Shown here: one piece after another, positions 63,839-64,000 of the stretch
How the letters are laid out: every line of letters begins with the position of its first letter
How positions within the stretch are numbered: position 1 is the stretch's first letter
From: Methylocystis heyeri
GTDB lineage: Bacteria > Pseudomonadota > Alphaproteobacteria > Rhizobiales > Beijerinckiaceae
Length of the DNA stretch: 64,000 nt
Reading direction: 5' to 3'
Assembly (NCBI RefSeq): GCF_004802635.2
Contig: NZ_CP046052.1
Span: 3,804,501 to 3,868,500 of the forward strand
Notes under the pieces: model-generated
Told to the model about the DNA's origin: nothing
Seen by the model: the letters and a program-made list of their open reading frames with translations, nothing else
The model's database searches: none
Position numbers and translations under genes: made by a program

Positions 63839-64000
63839 TCAGACCTTCTCGACCTGCGCGAATTCCAGTTCCACGGGGGTCGCGCGGCCGAAGATGGAGA
63901 CCGCGACCTTGAGGCGCGAGCGATCCTCGTCCACTTCCTCGACCACGCCGTTGAAGGAGGCGAAGGGGCCGTCGGCGACGCGCACCGTCTCGCCGACCTC
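63839..64000 (-). CDS. nusG: Transcription antitermination factor NusG, partial (5' end beyond window)
   Basis: Only the last 53 residues are present. [52 protein letters not shown] is the NusG KOW domain, ending at TGA 63839-63841. The domain binds Rho and the ribosomal protein S10. Its 5' end lies right of the window, probably beside secE. Confidence 0.95.
   Translation of the reverse strand, partial: EVGETVRVADGPFASFNGVVEEVDEDRSRLKVAVSIFGRATPVELEFAQVEKV

Noticed and set aside
1-64000. CRISPR array, tRNA or rRNA genes, insertion sequence
   Set aside because: No regularly spaced direct repeats, no tRNA T-arm or acceptor pattern and no transposase were found by reading.

Overview
The window looks like chromosome of a GC-rich alphaproteobacterium of the order Hyphomicrobiales. 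GapR, an Irr-type Fur protein, a PdhS/CbrA-like PAS kinase, Omp31-type porins and phasins all point that way. A large PEP carboxylase, two phasins and a nickel-uptake locus would fit a type II methanotroph or a relative (Methylocystis/Methylosinus/Beijerinckiaceae), but that placement is inference. No tRNA, rRNA, CRISPR array or insertion sequence was recognised.

Region 1 (1-21.7 kb) is most of a type VI secretion (T6SS) locus. On the minus strand are vgrG, a DUF6931-like gene and an FHA gene that runs off the left edge. Divergent to them is tssA, followed after an interruption by tssB, tssC, two different hcp genes, tssE, tssF, tssG and clpV/tssH. The membrane complex and baseplate genes tssJ/K/L/M are not in the window and probably lie to the left. 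Between tssA and tssB sit four minus-strand genes that all encode Sec-type signal peptides: a caspase-fold protein whose catalytic Cys is Phe, a DUF4384 protein, a DUF4424 protein and a beta-propeller/NlpC-P60 protein. This cassette is the most unusual part of the T6SS locus.

Region 2 (21.7-29 kb) has gapR, a membrane class III nucleotide cyclase with a 2Fe-2S domain, and a tripartite efflux operon (MFS pump, outer-membrane channel, membrane fusion protein). Region 3 (29-35.2 kb) looks like a nickel-uptake locus: a TonB-dependent receptor fused to a second, Omp31-like barrel, nikR with a near-consensus NikR box between the two, a divergent HupE/UreJ-like permease, a cupin and an NTF2-like protein.

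Region 4 (35.2-56.8 kb) holds a large Cys-rich secreted protein, the pxpABC 5-oxoprolinase operon, a multi-PAS histidine kinase, two phasins, aroE, bioB with a small membrane protein, ppc, galE/galU, irr, a lytic transglycosylase and glpD. Region 5 (56.8-64 kb) has rplA-rplK and the 3' end of nusG. These are normally neighbours, but here about 5.8 kb separates rplK from nusG. The intervening DNA carries a glycosyltransferase, a DUF6502-DUF5666 pair flanked by related inverted repeats, an Omp31-like porin and gene debris.

Dispersed palindromic repeats recur in the spaces between genes: one type with GGAGCGCRTTC/GAAYGCGCTCC arms, another with an ACCGG-N4-ACTTCG-type core. One copy appears to be translated inside pxpB.
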